A stretch of 64,000 nucleotides of DNA, taken from Siphonodentalium dalli. Lineage: Eukaryota > Mollusca > Scaphopoda > Gadilida > Siphonodentaliidae. The stretch is taken from assembly GCA_032622095.1 (NCBI GenBank), contig CP136069.1, forward strand, positions 128,507,123-128,571,122, given 5' to 3'. Each line of letters starts with the position of its first letter. The first letter of the stretch is position 1. Below are positions 1 through 12,017 of this stretch, one piece after another. The translations under genes and the position numbers were made by a program. The notes below the pieces were generated by a model that saw nothing but the letters and a program-made list of their open reading frames with translations, was not told the origin of the DNA and made no database searches.

Positions 1-1653
1 TGCCATATTAGGGGATTCTTACCCTTCGCAGTGGCGCGGTAGGCATATTCTAGCCCCGGCCCACACAAGCACTATATGTCACAGAAAGACGCATTGACGT
101 CATTGGAATTATAACTTTGAACATGATGTTTGGGTCCCAAACAAAAAACATTCATTTGCACGACATGCAACAGAAATGAGAGGTCCGTGTTAGTCTATTC
201 CTGATATGGTAAAAACAAGGAGCGATTGTTCACTTGTGTGCGAAAAATTTAAAACAGCTGGAAAATAGATGTATCTATGGTAAGTATTCTTCGGAGCATA
301 TGTAGCCAATTACAAGACTGACATTCATTTTAATACACGAAGTGGATCGATGTTTGACCCTACCTTTCTCGAAGTTGACTTGTCAAATACCGCCATAACT
401 CCCACTGCATTGGAATGGAATGCGAATTTTATGCATTGCATAAATGATTTAAAGTTCCGAATTTTAAATGGAATTTATCATCGTATTTTCATGGAATATA
501 TCATCGTATTTACATGTATGCTTAAAGGGACTCATGACCTTCGAGATTGGTTCGTGCGAAACAACTAAAATGTCTGTAAAACAACTATCATCAACAAGTG
601 CATGACAATAGATTGACTTTGTTCTTATTTTCAGAATTTATAACTCTCAAAAATGCTATTTCGCATTGTTATTTAAACATTGCTGTTATAGTTGAATTGC
701 CACTGTAAAACATTGATTGTAAAGTAGTCACGAAATATGCTGAAAATCATATTCAGACTAAAATATCTGAACTTGCTACAATATGTTCTATGTCTGTTGG
801 TAAATCACTGTAACAGATTGTTTTACATGTATATATCTTTATTGCCTCCTTCTAATGTTATATTGAATAATTATAGATTACATTAATATGTACAGAGGAC
901 AGTATAAATAGTGATATGGGTTTTGAAAAAACGAACAGGAATATTGAATGTGATGGAAGCTCAGAATGCTTTCAATGATTTCAAAACACGACATTTCAGT
1001 ATTGGAGAACTATCAATAATGAATGTCAGAACAAAGTTTATCTACACATTCCTCCGGGTTATTCTTAGTGGTTATGTTTTTACATATCTTTATATTGGTT
1101 GCGCCTTTACCCACTGCGAGTGCATTGGGTCCCTTCAAATAGACTCAACATTTAAAGGAATTCACAGGCAATATAAATACCAATAACAATAGAAAATTAT
1201 CCACGCTCACTATAAATTATCGATATTATACATTTACTGTTGTAGGAAACGATCCTGTTCTGCTACTTTGAACCGCTGGCATGTGTATCTTCCATTACAA
1301 GTCGTCTATGAGCTTAGCAATAACATAAATATGATCGCAGCCTTCATTGTGCACGAAACATGTGTGATAACAGGTGATCCCCCATCTCACATTGTTCGCA
1401 GCTCGGTCTCATTTGCATAATCGTACGAGTGATGACCCTCAAATATTGATTATCAATTGATTATAATAGCACCTTCTTTACAATGTGTTCCTTCAAACAG
1501 CATTATTATTCCATAAATGTTGAGCACATCGTTCTTACTCCAAAACTCCTTAATTGTTACTTGGACTTCAGGCATCGATATTTCTTCCAAGCTCTGTGAC
1601 TTATATTTCAGCACTCGTTAGATACTGAAGGTATCATTGGTAACATCAACACT
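1..1653. other. AT-rich stretch with no recognisable gene
   Basis: Only short open frames occur here (the longest is about 90 codons) and none shows a familiar motif, signal peptide or good splice pattern. I see no tandem repeat or inverted ends. It is best treated as intergenic or intronic sequence. Confidence 0.5.
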
Positions 1654-1735
1654 GATAGCTGAGTCCCAATATGTATAACCCACATGAAGTCAACATTGAA
1701 CTGATGTGGGTTATACATATTGGGACTCAGCTATC
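1654..1735. repeat. Perfect 32-nt-arm hairpin
   Basis: The 32 bases at 1654-1685 are the exact reverse complement of 1704-1735, with an 18-base loop. A perfect long stem in otherwise drifting DNA suggests a recent event. It abuts the CCGAAGG-type fold-back that follows and may be the end of a small mobile element. Confidence 0.85.
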
Positions 1736-2017
1736 GGTTACGTAGCGTTTTTCCGAAGACCCATAACTCCGAAGGTCCGATTCTCCGAAGGTCAGATTCT
1801 CCGACGCCCCGATTCTCCGAAAGCCCATAACTCCGAAGTCCCGATTCTCCGAAATCCCATAACTCCGAAGACCCATAACTCCGAAAGCCCATAACTCCGA
1901 AGGCCTATAACTCCGAACGCCCATAACTCCGAAGGTCTATAACTCCGAAGGGCCGATTCTCCGAAGGTCCGATTCTCCGAAGATCATGTTTTATCGCTTA
2001 TTAAATAGTGTACAGTC

Positions 2018-2292
2018 CAGTGGCGGGGTCAATGGGGCCCTAGGAAAGACCGCCCCCAAAAACATGTCAAATGTCATGTAAACGTCAGCAAATCCCTCCT
2101 AGGCATTCAAATATTCACAGTGTTCCTGTCCAGGGGAGCCCCCGGACCAACGATTGGGGGCGACCCCTCCCATGTATGCGTTCCCCAAATCAGGCCTTCG
2201 TGATATGCTTTCGGCATATCATATGCATGATATCTCCCCCACATATGCTAATTAGTGTGCACCCCTAAATGGGAACCCTGGCTCCGCCACTG
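2018..2292. mobile_element. MITE with CAGTGGCGG inverted ends, left-arm copy
   Basis: The sequence starts CAGTGGCGGGG and ends CTCCGCCACTG, giving short imperfect inverted ends over 275 bp with no ORF. This terminus is common in non-autonomous DNA transposons; I cannot fix the superfamily. The outer flank (ending TACAGTC) matches the outer flank of the copy at 2444-2634, so the insertion predates the palindromic duplication. Confidence 0.6.
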
Positions 2293-2443
2293 GTGTGCAC
2301 CGGGTATATTATAACGAAACGCTGCAAGAATGTCAGAGTAGCCTAACATGCACAGGGGCGACAAGTTCTTCCCCGTTCACCCGTGTACATTTTACTCTGG
2401 CATCTCATGGGCCAACGTAACGTTATAGTATCTGGTGTATAGT

Positions 2444-2634
2444 CAGTGGCGGGCCAGGATTCCCATTTAGGTGGGGGCAGTAGGAAAAGTTTGAATATTT
2501 TGATGCCCCATGAACGATTTCCGGGCGTTTACATGACATTGGACATGTTTTGGTAGGGGCCCATATTGTCTGCAATAGCAAGTAGAGGTTTAATGGGGGC
2601 AGTGGGAATTTTGAACCCCTTGGCTTCGCCACTG
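2444..2634. mobile_element. MITE with CAGTGGCGG inverted ends, right-arm copy
   Basis: This 191-bp relative of 2018-2292 lies in the opposite orientation. It starts CAGTGGCGGGCC and ends GGCTTCGCCACTG. Shared internal words such as AACATGTC and CATGTAAACG are legible in both copies once one is reverse-complemented. Confidence 0.6.
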
Positions 2635-3055
2635 GACTGTACATTATTTAGTAAACGATAATACCCCGATAAAACAAAATCTTCGGAGAATCGGACCTTC
2701 GGAGAATCGGACCTTCGGAGTTATGGGCCGTCGGAGAATCGGGCCTTCGGAGTTATAGGTCTTCGGAGAATCGACCCTTCGGAGGTATAGGTCTTCGGAG
2801 TTATAGGTGTTCGGAGAATCGGATCTTCGGAGTTATGGGCCGTCGGAGAATCGGGTCTTCGGAGTTATGGGCCGTCGGAGAATCGGGTCTTCGGAGTTGT
2901 GGGCCGTCGGAGAATCGGGTCTTCGGAGTTGTGGGCCTTCGTAGTAATAGGTCTTCGGAAAACCGGTCTGACGCCGCCGATGTGTTAATGAAAACCACCT
3001 ACCGGCTAATTATGAGACAGTTAGTGGAAGAGACTAAAAGAAATAAGTATATACA

Positions 3056-3556
3056 TATATTTACATACTAAGTGTTGTCATCACTAAATCCAGCATTCTA
3101 GTGTGGCTAGTTGCAGTTATTTCTCGGTGAATGCGCAACGGCTCATAACACCAAGCTCATAACACCATCGATACGTCATTGGGTTTGGAAAGACGAACGC
3201 GTAATGTTTTAGGCGCATTTGGACTCGCGCAGGATTGACTTAATACATCATCGAGTTTCAATATGAAGAGAAATTGTTCCTATTAACTTTTGCCAAGGGT
3301 GCTATTGGGTATTTTGGGCTGTTTTTGTCACGATACACTTTTCGATTTAAATACATTTACAAAAGTGTCTTTTTCGCTAAATGTATATAAATATAAGGAT
3401 TAACTGTCATGTGGACTATTTTTATTGAGATGTAACCGTGAGGTAAGTGGTCATAACTTGTATGTAAAACCCTTCGGGTTTTACACAAGTTTTGTCCACT
3501 TACCTCACGGTTACATCTCAATAAAAATAGTCCACATGACAGTTAATCCTTATATA
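3056..3556 (+). mobile_element. ~500-bp dispersed element with long 3' hairpin, copy 1
   Basis: This segment is repeated with high identity at 36112-36604. The 3' third (3392-3555) folds on itself. The left arm runs from TATAAGGATTAACTGTCATG through GTGAGGTAAGTGGTCATAAC. The right arm is its reverse complement, with a small AAACCCTTCGGGTTT loop. The 5' end has no matching inverted end, so this is not an ordinary TIR element. A 14-bp stretch (GATTGGTCGGCGCC and neighbours) of the other copy is missing here. No ORF. Confidence 0.75.
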
Positions 3557-3559
3557 AAA

Positions 3560-4090
3560 CACGAGGTTATCATATTAATTACACAAATTAATGTAGTAAA
3601 ATCGTCAGTAGCATAATATATAAAAACAAAAATTTCCAGACATAACACTGGACAAAAGGAAGAAAACATGTAGCAATGCTCATATACGTTTGAATGCATT
3701 TATTTTTTTGAGAAATCCTACGACGAAAATGTCATCTTCAAATATCTTCTGAATAGACATATGTGGGGGAAATTTCCCTAGCATTTATATATTTCGAGCT
3801 CAATGTTAAAATGTGTTTGATTGTTAAACGGGAGTTACATAGACACTCACATATCGTAACATTACCCCTTGATAGCAGAAACTTGCACGTAAGTGGCAAA
3901 TGTCCAATTTTATATCTGCCTTTCGCGAACTGAGATGATGTTATTTTTCACCATCATCTGATTGAGTCTCATATAATTCGTTTGAATAGAGTGTATCCCA
4001 CCTTGTCACATGGATGGCACATATTTATTTATAAGAAATTTCCAATAAGCACACACAGTGCTGCAGTCTTCTACTTGAGCCTTGTCTGAT
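3560..4090. other. No feature recognised
   Basis: AT-rich, no motif-bearing ORF, no repeat that I can see between the hairpin element and the LINE. Confidence 0.4.
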
Positions 4091-4093
4091 CGC

Positions 4094-5433
4094 TCATCTC
4101 ATTTTTCCAACGTGTGCGGGCATCCAGCAGAATGAAATAGCATGATTTGTGTCCAGTGCATGGTAAATGTGCAGTCTTTTTATATAATCATCCTTACACG
4201 TTACAGTTGCAACGACTCGATTATCCATCACGGAACCATCTGTGAACATGTGCATGTACTCTCGACAGAGAAAGACCAATACAATGGTGTTGTAAACGCT
4301 TTTTGCCATGAAAAACTCAAATCAGTTTTGTTGTTGGCCGTTTCAAAAGACATTGTGGAATAATAATGTTCGTGGTGTCAATCTCTACCTCTTGTAGATG
4401 TTGTTCTCGCGTAATCCTTATGATTTTGGAATTTGTTTATTACATTCAAAATAATAAGTGAACTGTGGACATTGTATTCCGGAGTGCACATTTAGGGAAA
4501 GTTGAGCTGCGTATTGAAGACTTAGTGTCATCATGCTATCATAAATTAGAATATTTGTTTGCCTCTACATGGAGGCTGTTAACAGACGATGTTCTAAATG
4601 CACCAAAGCTCAGGCGATGTCCTTGATGATTAATGGTATCGAGTTGACATCGGTGTGTTTCACATTGCAGAAGCATACACAACAGTTCCATAGTCGAGTT
4701 AAAATGTAAAGAGAGATTGATATACAATAACTTTAAACGAACAGAAAAGTGTGATCCCAAAAAAGTGGTTGCTAACAATTTAGTGCGTTCGATAATCGAG
4801 CTTTCATGTCATCAATGTGTGAACAAACGGAAAGTAAGTATCTTGTTGAAGATCATACCAATAAACTTGTATTCGTCAACAACAGGTATCCAGTTCTGGT
4901 TCCAATATAGTTTTGGACCAGAATGACGTCTAACGTTTCGACAAAATAAGACATATTTTGGTTTGGTTAGGGAAAAGTTAAAACAGTTATGATTCGACCA
5001 TTGCGCTAGCTTATTCAGGCACAACTGAATTTGTCGATAAACAGTGTCCATAGATCGACCATAACAGCATAGTAAAGAATGAGCAACGTATAAAAAACCT
5101 AAAATATTTGGTGGTAAAATATCAACTACACAGTTGATTGTTATGCTTAAAAGGGTATCAGATAGAATAGTGTCATAAGGAACCTTGTTTCTTGTAAGTA
5201 CGGTCAGACAAAGTCGCGGAGACTCCGACTTTGAAAGATCTGTTCGTATCAAAATATGCAATCTACCACGAAGTCCCATGTTATGTAGATCTTTAATGAT
5301 GTCAAACTTGCAGGTAGTATAATATGCTCACTCGAGATCGAAAAAGACGGCCTCATCGTATTCCTTTCCAACAAATGCTTCTCCAACATACGTTCCCAAA
5401 CTGCTGACGAATGCCGCATGCAGACGACACAGA
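4094..5433 (-). pseudogene. LINE-A, 3' part: RT and RNase H (degenerate)
   Basis: The minus strand reads as the C-terminal part of a non-LTR retrotransposon ORF2. From high to low coordinates it shows RT motif A near 5350 (AVFFDLE, followed by a stop where family members have K), then the MGLRGRLHI block near 5270. The palm/thumb block follows (RQIQLCLNKLAQWS, then PVVDEYKFIGMIF near 4860). A thumb-like stretch at 4539-4778 reads LDTINHQGHRLSFGAFRTS. Last is an RNase H-like part at 4094-4260 with FTDGS and SFCWMPAHVG. RT followed by RNase H fits the I/Jockey side of the LINE tree. Stops and frameshifts make it dead. It continues at 7058-7740 beyond an insertion. Confidence 0.85.
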
Positions 5434-7057
5434 CGTTCTGACGATTCAGCGACCAATTTCACGATTCAGTGGCTTGACAACAACGGTGCAGCAGCATTTT
5501 AACGATTCAGCTACCGCATTATACATGATAGTTTATGAGAAACTTAGATAGAGGGTTTTTGCTGAATTGGGACGATGCAAGGGTTTTCTTATTGTGCTCA
5601 TTGTATATAGTAGACTTTGCAAGTCCACCAGGTCTACATATAAAATGAGTCGCAATCGACTTGGTCAAATAGCGACGGTCAGACTAAACGCGAAACGATA
5701 GCGAAAGGCTAATTATTTGGCTACAAGGAGGCATTAACAGTGCGAAAAAACATCCGACGTAAGCCTTGATATCCATAAATGTAGGATGTGTCCAATTCGT
5801 ACTTCTGTTGGTGCCATATTCGATTAAACTCGACGCAGAAATGCAGTAACAATGTTGCTTATTAGGCAACACATCGGCTAGACTATAACAACGACGACTA
5901 TATGCGACCTCGTTGAACGATAATTTCCATTTATAAGACGTATCTGTCCCTGATCGGGCAGCTTATTTCTTAAATAATGTAACCCCATGCCACATCAAGA
6001 AGTGTACGCACCGTGTTCTCGTTGTAATGAGTAGATCCTAGTTCAATACTTTGTAGACTGCTCCCCACCTTTGGTTCCATCGGGGCCAAATCACATATAG
6101 GAGAAGTCCACCTCTCGCTAACCAGAACGTTCTGACATTTGAATATGACCAAAATGCCCAGCATACCTGCACATTTCCCTCTCAGTGAACCCAGTGGTTT
6201 TGTAATTTTTGGAAAGTTGACTTTTTCATTCGAAAATGTCGCCACTCACTATAACATGAGTTGTAAGATATCAATTTTAAGTCATATTCTGATTACTGGG
6301 TGCATCTAAAGATATTCTCGAAAAATCTTTGACTGTTGAATTACTTTTTATAGGTGTTTATATGAAATTATTACCGAAAATTCTTCAAAATAATGAGCGA
6401 CAAAGATTTTTGAATAAATATAAAAGGGATGGATACCTAAACTTTTTTTAAACTTATAAAATATTAGAAAACTTGGGTCCAGAAAAATGACCAAAATAAA
6501 GAACAAAATAGCTTATACGTGTCTGGATCTTTTAATGCTGGTCAAACTAACAACGTGTGACTCATATGTGGTGAATGTCTAGCTAGCATGACTTTCATTG
6601 GAAATAATGGAAAACGACTTCTCAGCAACACAAGTGGATGAAATTTCAATTGCTGATCGCATAATCGTCGTTGCCACAGTCGCATATTCAGCGTTGTCAA
6701 TCGAGTGCGATTTTATCTCTCCTAAGTATGGCTATCAAGCGATCGATCACAAAACTGAGGTGAGCAGTAGTTGTGGAAAACTACACAAAGCCTTATGGCT
6801 GAGTTAATATCTGATTGCTATTCAATATAATAGGAAATTATATGGATTTTCTCAACACGAAAGACTTTCATACAGTGTTGGACCAAAACAATCAGTCTAT
6901 TTATGTTAAGAACATACTGTATATAATGTATTACGCAAACCGTCTAGTGCAATTTACTTCCATATTAGTTTGGTCGCTGAATCGTTAAAATGTCGCCGAA
7001 CCGTTGTTGTAATGCCACTGAATCGTGAAATTGGTTCCTTAATCGTCAGAACGATTG
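5434..7057. mobile_element. 1.6-kb element with ~85-bp inverted ends, inserted in LINE-A
   Basis: The ~85 bases from about 5434 (CGTTCTGACGATTCAGCGAC and on) are mirrored at about 6968-7057 in reverse complement. Each end carries three ACGATTCAG words. The flanking minus-strand frames on both sides belong to one LINE: SNLQC before and EAFVGKEYDEA after. The interior has only short ORFs, none recognised, so this looks like a non-autonomous DNA transposon. I could not see an unambiguous target duplication. Confidence 0.75.
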
Positions 7058-7740
7058 TGCTGTGTGACATTGCAGGTTTGAAATGATGATGTGGGTATCA
7101 AGAAACCACACTAATCTGTTGTTCACCATTCGTCTACTTCTAATGTTTCACGAATGCAGCTCGTCAAAGCAATCGGACTATAATTGGATGGATTCTTGTG
7201 GTACTTGTTTGGTTTTGGAATGGGAATAATGTGTGCATCCTTCCAAGACGCTGGGAATTTTATGATTCATATACTTATCTCATTGAATAAATTTTAAAGT
7301 TCTACCAAAGATGTATACGGAATCTGTTTCAGCAATTCATACGATATATCTTGACTGTGGCTGTTTTATGGAATTGAGATAAGGCATCACTCAACTCTTG
7401 CGAGAGAAAGGGCGTCTTACAGTTTACTCTATTTTCATATTTGAAATTAAGTTATCACTTCTCTTCAAAGCTCTGATGGCGTGAAAACACTGTTAAATAA
7501 TTTTTTATATTACATTTGTTGTTTCTGAAAGTTGGTTTGAAATTTCCAATGAATTTGTGATTTGAGTTGCACCCATGTGTAAATGTTGAATGGATATGTT
7601 ATTGCCCTTACAGCATATCTTGTTAATCATCTGCCATACCCTGTTTGTATTTATTCCATGTAATTTCATTATATATACAGTTACAAATATAGGATGAATC
7701 AAGATTTCATGGATCGGATCCGACAGCAAGCGTATGTGCT
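7058..7740 (-). pseudogene. LINE-A, 5' part: EN-RT linker and RT start (degenerate)
   Basis: The minus strand at 7505-7729 reads as a LINE linker (KICCKGNNISIQHLHMG). Nearer 7250-7130 come FPASWK and IIPIPKPNK, then SPIALTSC, the first RT fingers motifs. Near 7080 is RMVNNRLVW. These are the regions expected just upstream of the RT at 4094-5433. The element is 5'-truncated at about 7740, with no endonuclease visible. Confidence 0.8.
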
Positions 7741-8365
7741 TATATGAGTCGTTTCCGTGGATGACCCCCCCCCCCCCCCCCCCCTCCTACCACGCGGCAG
7801 TATAGCCAATGTCAAAGGATGTGTTGATGTTTTGTGTTATCAGGTGTTGATAACAAGCATGTTCAGAAAGAGATTACATGATATGCACGCGTGGTAGGAA
7901 GGGGTGACGATAGGATATTTAAGTTTTCTTGTACAAACGTAGAATTATAGGTGATGGTGGTGTTAGTATGAAAGTAATATTAACTTGAATGTGTTAGTGA
8001 GGATACAGAGGAAATGCGATTTGTTTCAGAGAGAAAAGAGGTATGAATCGTATGACGGATGTATCAAATTAGATTGTAGATTTTATGGAGGAAAAGAAAG
8101 TATAGCATTTGGAATGGTATGGTTTGCTGCTGATGAGGTCGCCCCAATGCACGGACAACCCTTGTGGTGTTTTCTTCTTCGCGGCGTATCAATCATCAGT
8201 CACATTTGTTTGTTTGTTTTTGTTTTTGTTTCTTTTTTCCCCAGATAGACTCTTATGTGGGATTGTCAGTTAAGAGAAACGTTTGGCGTATTAGTGGTAG
8301 TTTAAGCTATTACAATTCAACCGTAGTCGTGTGTGTAGATATGAGAATGGCGCGAATGTGAGCAG
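7741..8365. other. Poly-C tract and unassigned sequence
   Basis: A run of more than 20 C at about 7766-7786 is followed by a small inverted pair, CTACCACGCG near 7791 and CGCGTGGTAG near 7890. No ORF here carries a recognisable motif. Confidence 0.5.
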
Positions 8366-10020
8366 TTAAAATGCTTGGGGGTTTTTAGTTCGGTTGGTCT
8401 CTGAAGAGTTTGTGAACGAAGCTAACGATTCCATATTTACGCTTTGGTCGAGGTTGTTCCATAGCTCTGTTGTGGAGGGGATGAAAGAGCGTCTACAGGT
8501 TTCTGAATAAAATTCGGGGATTCTGAGAGCGTCTAGCTGCTTGTCTGGTTTGTATACCAGATATTGAAATATTCGTGGGAGGAACATGATTTTGCACATA
8601 TGTAGGAGACATGCCATTAATCATTTTGTAGAAAAGTCTTAGTTTATATTTATTTCGTCGCGCTTTCAAAGTTTCCCATCCAGTTTCCTTCAACAACGTG
8701 GAATTATTTACCGATCTGGTGGCACCTGTTATGATTCGCGCGGCTTCGTACTGTATTTTCTCTATTTCGTCAGACTCCTGTTTAGTACACCCATCCCAAA
8801 TAATGCAAGCATATTCTAACACGGGTCTAACCAGGGTAAAATAACACTTTTGTAGAGATGATCTATCCAGATTATATCGATATTTTCGGAGGTAAGATAA
8901 TTATTTCCACGCGGAGTTCGTCATTTGATTGATATGTTCTCCCCATGTACCATCTTTGCTCAGAACAACGCCTAGGTGCTTATGCACTTCAACTTCCTTT
9001 ACTGGTTTTTCGTTCATTTGTAGGACTGGGTGTAGGATAAGTTTCTTTTTTGTTGGTGCATGTTAGGGATTCGGTTTTTGTACCGTTAAATGTCACAAGC
9101 CATCGTTTTGATCACGATTCTGGGTGAGAAATGTCATCCTTAAGTTTGATTGAGTCAATAATTGGGTCATCAATACGTAGTGAAATGGACGTGTCGTTGG
9201 CAAACAGACGGACATTGCATGCTACATTTGGTACAATATCGTTGATGTATACCAGGAATAAGATGGGGTCTATAATATAGCCTTGATGAACTCCCGCTGT
9301 GACCCTTCCCCACTTAGAGGAGTATGTTCCTAACACAACGCGTTGTTCTCGGTTTGATATGTATGAATCGAACCACTTTATAAAATATTTGCTTATTCCT
9401 ATCGACTGAAGTTTGTAAATTAGATCTTCATGTCAAACCTTGTCAAACGCTTTGCTTATGTCAAAAAATAATAGTCGAATGTCACACTCGCCATCTAAAG
9501 AGTTCAACTCCTCGTGGTAAATGTCGCATAACTGGTATATGGTAGAGTCGCCAGGCATGAAGCCTGATCGTCGGTCGGTTAGGACACTGTTGGTTTGGAG
9601 GAAACACATTAGATGTTTAGCAATACATTTTTCAAAGACCTTACTTAGACAGTGTAGTAATCATATTGGTCGATAATTCTCAGGGTTACTACGGTCTCCT
9701 TTTTTGAATACTGGGACAACGTTAGCTTGTTTCCATTCGGCGGGGAAGTAGGATTCTGTGAGGTAGCGGTTGAATATTTTTGAAAGGGAGATACTCAGGC
9801 TGGGGCAGTTTTTCAGTATACGTGGGCTGATCCGATCTGGACCAGATGCTTTATCTGGTTGAAGTTTTTTTTATTACATTATAAGCTTCAATTTCAGTTA
9901 TAGTTACAGTTTCAAGTTGGATCTTTTTGGCGTCCCTGTTTGTATGGGTATAGTGATCACGATTATTGAGGAATGTTTCCCAATGTGCCTTATTTGATAA
10001 ATCGTTTAGAAGCAGCACGA
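8366..10020 (-). pseudogene. LINE-B: RT domain to C-terminus (degenerate)
   Basis: Reading the minus strand downward from 10020, a linker (LSNKAHWETFLNNRDH) leads to KASGPDRISPRILKN and FPAEWKQANVVPVFKKGD near 9700. RT motif A follows near 9440 (FFDISKAFDKV then a stop). Then come TAGVHQGYIIDPILFLVYIN near 9270 and motif C as FANDTS near 9200, where the first catalytic Asp is Asn. The C-terminal block at 8493-8822 (LEYACIIWDGCTKQE, then LKARRNKYKLRLFYK) is typical of CR1/L2/Jockey-like LINE tails. Several stops and a mutated catalytic residue make it inactive. Confidence 0.88.
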
Positions 10021-10925
10021 CTATATCTAAATTTCTTGTTTGTTTATTACATTATATTCATCTCTGTGGTGACTTCATGTAATTTGTGCATGACATGTTT
10101 AGAGTAGGAGGCATTATTTTCATCAGCAAACATTATTAATTTGAGGTCTTTACAGATGTTTGGTAAGTCGTTCATATATCAGCAAAAGAAGGGTCCTAGT
10201 ATATATCATTGATGTACTCCACGTGTTGTAAATCCTTGGTTGGATAAGTGGCCTTCGTATAGCACATATTGCTTCCTATGTGAGAGATAGCTACGAACCA
10301 ATTCAGTGCATCCATAGTGTTCAAGTTGTGTTATTAGTATATCATGGTTTATCGTAACAAATACATTTGATACATTGTAGATCAAGGAAAACACACGATG
10401 TGTTGTTTCTTGTCTAAAGCTCCAGTTATTTTTCCAAAAGATCAGTTAGAGTGCAAGTATTGTTGAGTGGTCCCTTCTGAATTCGTATTAGCTCTCATAT
10501 AAGAGGCTGTGTTTTATCAAATAATTTCTCACTCTTTCGTGCATTTCTTTCCCAAATACCTTTGCAAATAGTGGTAATACAGAACACTGGGTACAATTGC
10601 TCATATTTCATGGGTATATAGCTTTGTAAATAGGAATGACTTTAGCTCTTTATGTCTGGGAATGCTCACCTACATGCGTGAGAGGTATTACGAGGGACTC
10701 ACCACATTGTATTACAACTGAACATTTAAGATCATCTGTATCAATATCCTTATTTTAGTTAATGTTGTTAAGAATGTGTGACATTTCAAGTTCACTTGTT
10801 GGATTTGTAAAGAATGAAGAAACATTGGGATGTTTTAGATAGTCTGTTGCCTTTTGTTCTTATTTAATTTTATCCGCAAGCTTTGGTCCTATTTTTGTGA
10901 CGTATTCGTTGAATTTTGTTGAATT

Positions 10926-11165
10926 GATTGGGGTTTAGTGTCGCTTTCAGCAAAACAGTGATTTCAATGGATGATACATCGTCGACCATGTGCGGCAGAC
11001 CACCGCCATCGGTGAGCAACTGGCAACTCCACCAGATAACGATTTCGAGTTACAAAGAAGGATGGAAGCATGTGGATTTCAACCCTCATCGACAGCGCTG
11101 GAGGGCGAAACGGCTTGGACTTGAACGCCTAACCGATTGGGCCGCCGAGGCCTGCCGATGCCCCT
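10926..11165 (-). mobile_element. tRNA-derived SINE with 14-bp target duplication
   Basis: The 240-bp insert is flanked by the direct repeat AATTTTGTTGAATT at 10912-10925 and 11166-11179. On the minus strand its head has pol III-like boxes: an A-box-like GGCGGCCCAATCGGTTAGG and a B-box-like GTTCAAGTCC. Its tail is the complement of GGGGTTTAGTGTCGCTTTCA, a 3'-tail type common in marine invertebrate SINEs. It sits inside LINE-C and so is younger than that LINE. Confidence 0.75.
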
Positions 11166-11862
11166 AATTTTGTTGAATTACCTTATCACTTATGTAATTA
11201 TTTTCATATAGAAATTTTGGTGAGTGGCTGTATTTTTCATATTGAGAATAATCTTGAGCAGTTTCCATGTCACATGCATATTACCTTCGCACTTTTGAAA
11301 CTTGTTATGATAATAGTGTTGTTTGGCTATGTGGATGATAGAACTTCATCTATTCCTAAATGCGTTATATCGGCCATTATTATATATTGTCCTGTATTTA
11401 AGAAATATTTTGTATAATTTATTTTTCCTCTTTGTCATCCAACATTTTAATTGTTTTCTTGCACATGGGAACGATTTGGTTATAGGTACCTGTAATCTTT
11501 TCATTGAATCTTATACAAGCGTTTTTGCGGTCCTGGCTGTTTAGTATTTCATCCCAATGTGGAGAAGAAATTCCATTGATCAAATTATTTATTTTGCAAT
11601 TCAAATAGTTTCTTTGATAAATGATAGTCTCTACTTTACAAATGCTCTTTCTCCATTGGTAACCATGAGGTAGATATATATGTGTTCAGTTACATCTTCC
11701 TCAAATATACCGAGGGAGATTGAACAAGAGAGATCACAGTTGAACAATATGTGTTCGATTAGGGTTGCACTGAATTTTGTTATTCTAGACTATCTAGTGA
11801 CATGTGTTGTTATTGGAAGCAACAGGTAGGACTTAAGATTCATGAAGTTTTTGCCAGATGAG

Positions 11863-12017
11863 TTATCTGTGTATATTGATATTAAAGTCACCTATTATGA
11901 ATTATTCTTCCTTCTCGGTTTCTATATTAGTGTTTTGCCAGGTGAGTTATCTGTGTATATTGATATTAAAGTCACCTATTATGAATTATTCTTCCTTCTC
12001 TGTTTCTATATTAGTTA
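11863..12017. repeat. 77-bp tandem duplication in LINE-C endonuclease
   Basis: The block from GTTATCTGTGTATATTGATA to TTTCTATATTAG occurs twice in direct tandem with only a couple of differences. It covers the GDFN motif region of LINE-C, so it is a duplication within the dead element. Confidence 0.85.

Larger units (their letters stand above)
1740..2975. mobile_element. Fold-back element with minisatellite arms
   Basis: The left arm (about 1740-1985) is a run of 14-17-bp units of the type CCGAAGGTCCGATTCT and CCATAACTCCGAAG. The right arm (about 2675-2975) is the same family in reverse complement (CTTCGGAGAATCGG and so on). The parts between also mirror each other, including two inverted copies of a CAGTGGCG-ended insert, so the palindrome is about 1.24 kb with its centre near 2350. 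Tandem repeats inside long inverted arms are the hallmark of Foldback-type elements. There is no coding capacity. Confidence 0.7.

Noticed and set aside
1727-1924. ORFs in the CCGAAGG arrays
   Set aside because: Pure translation of short tandem units; both strands are open for the same reason.
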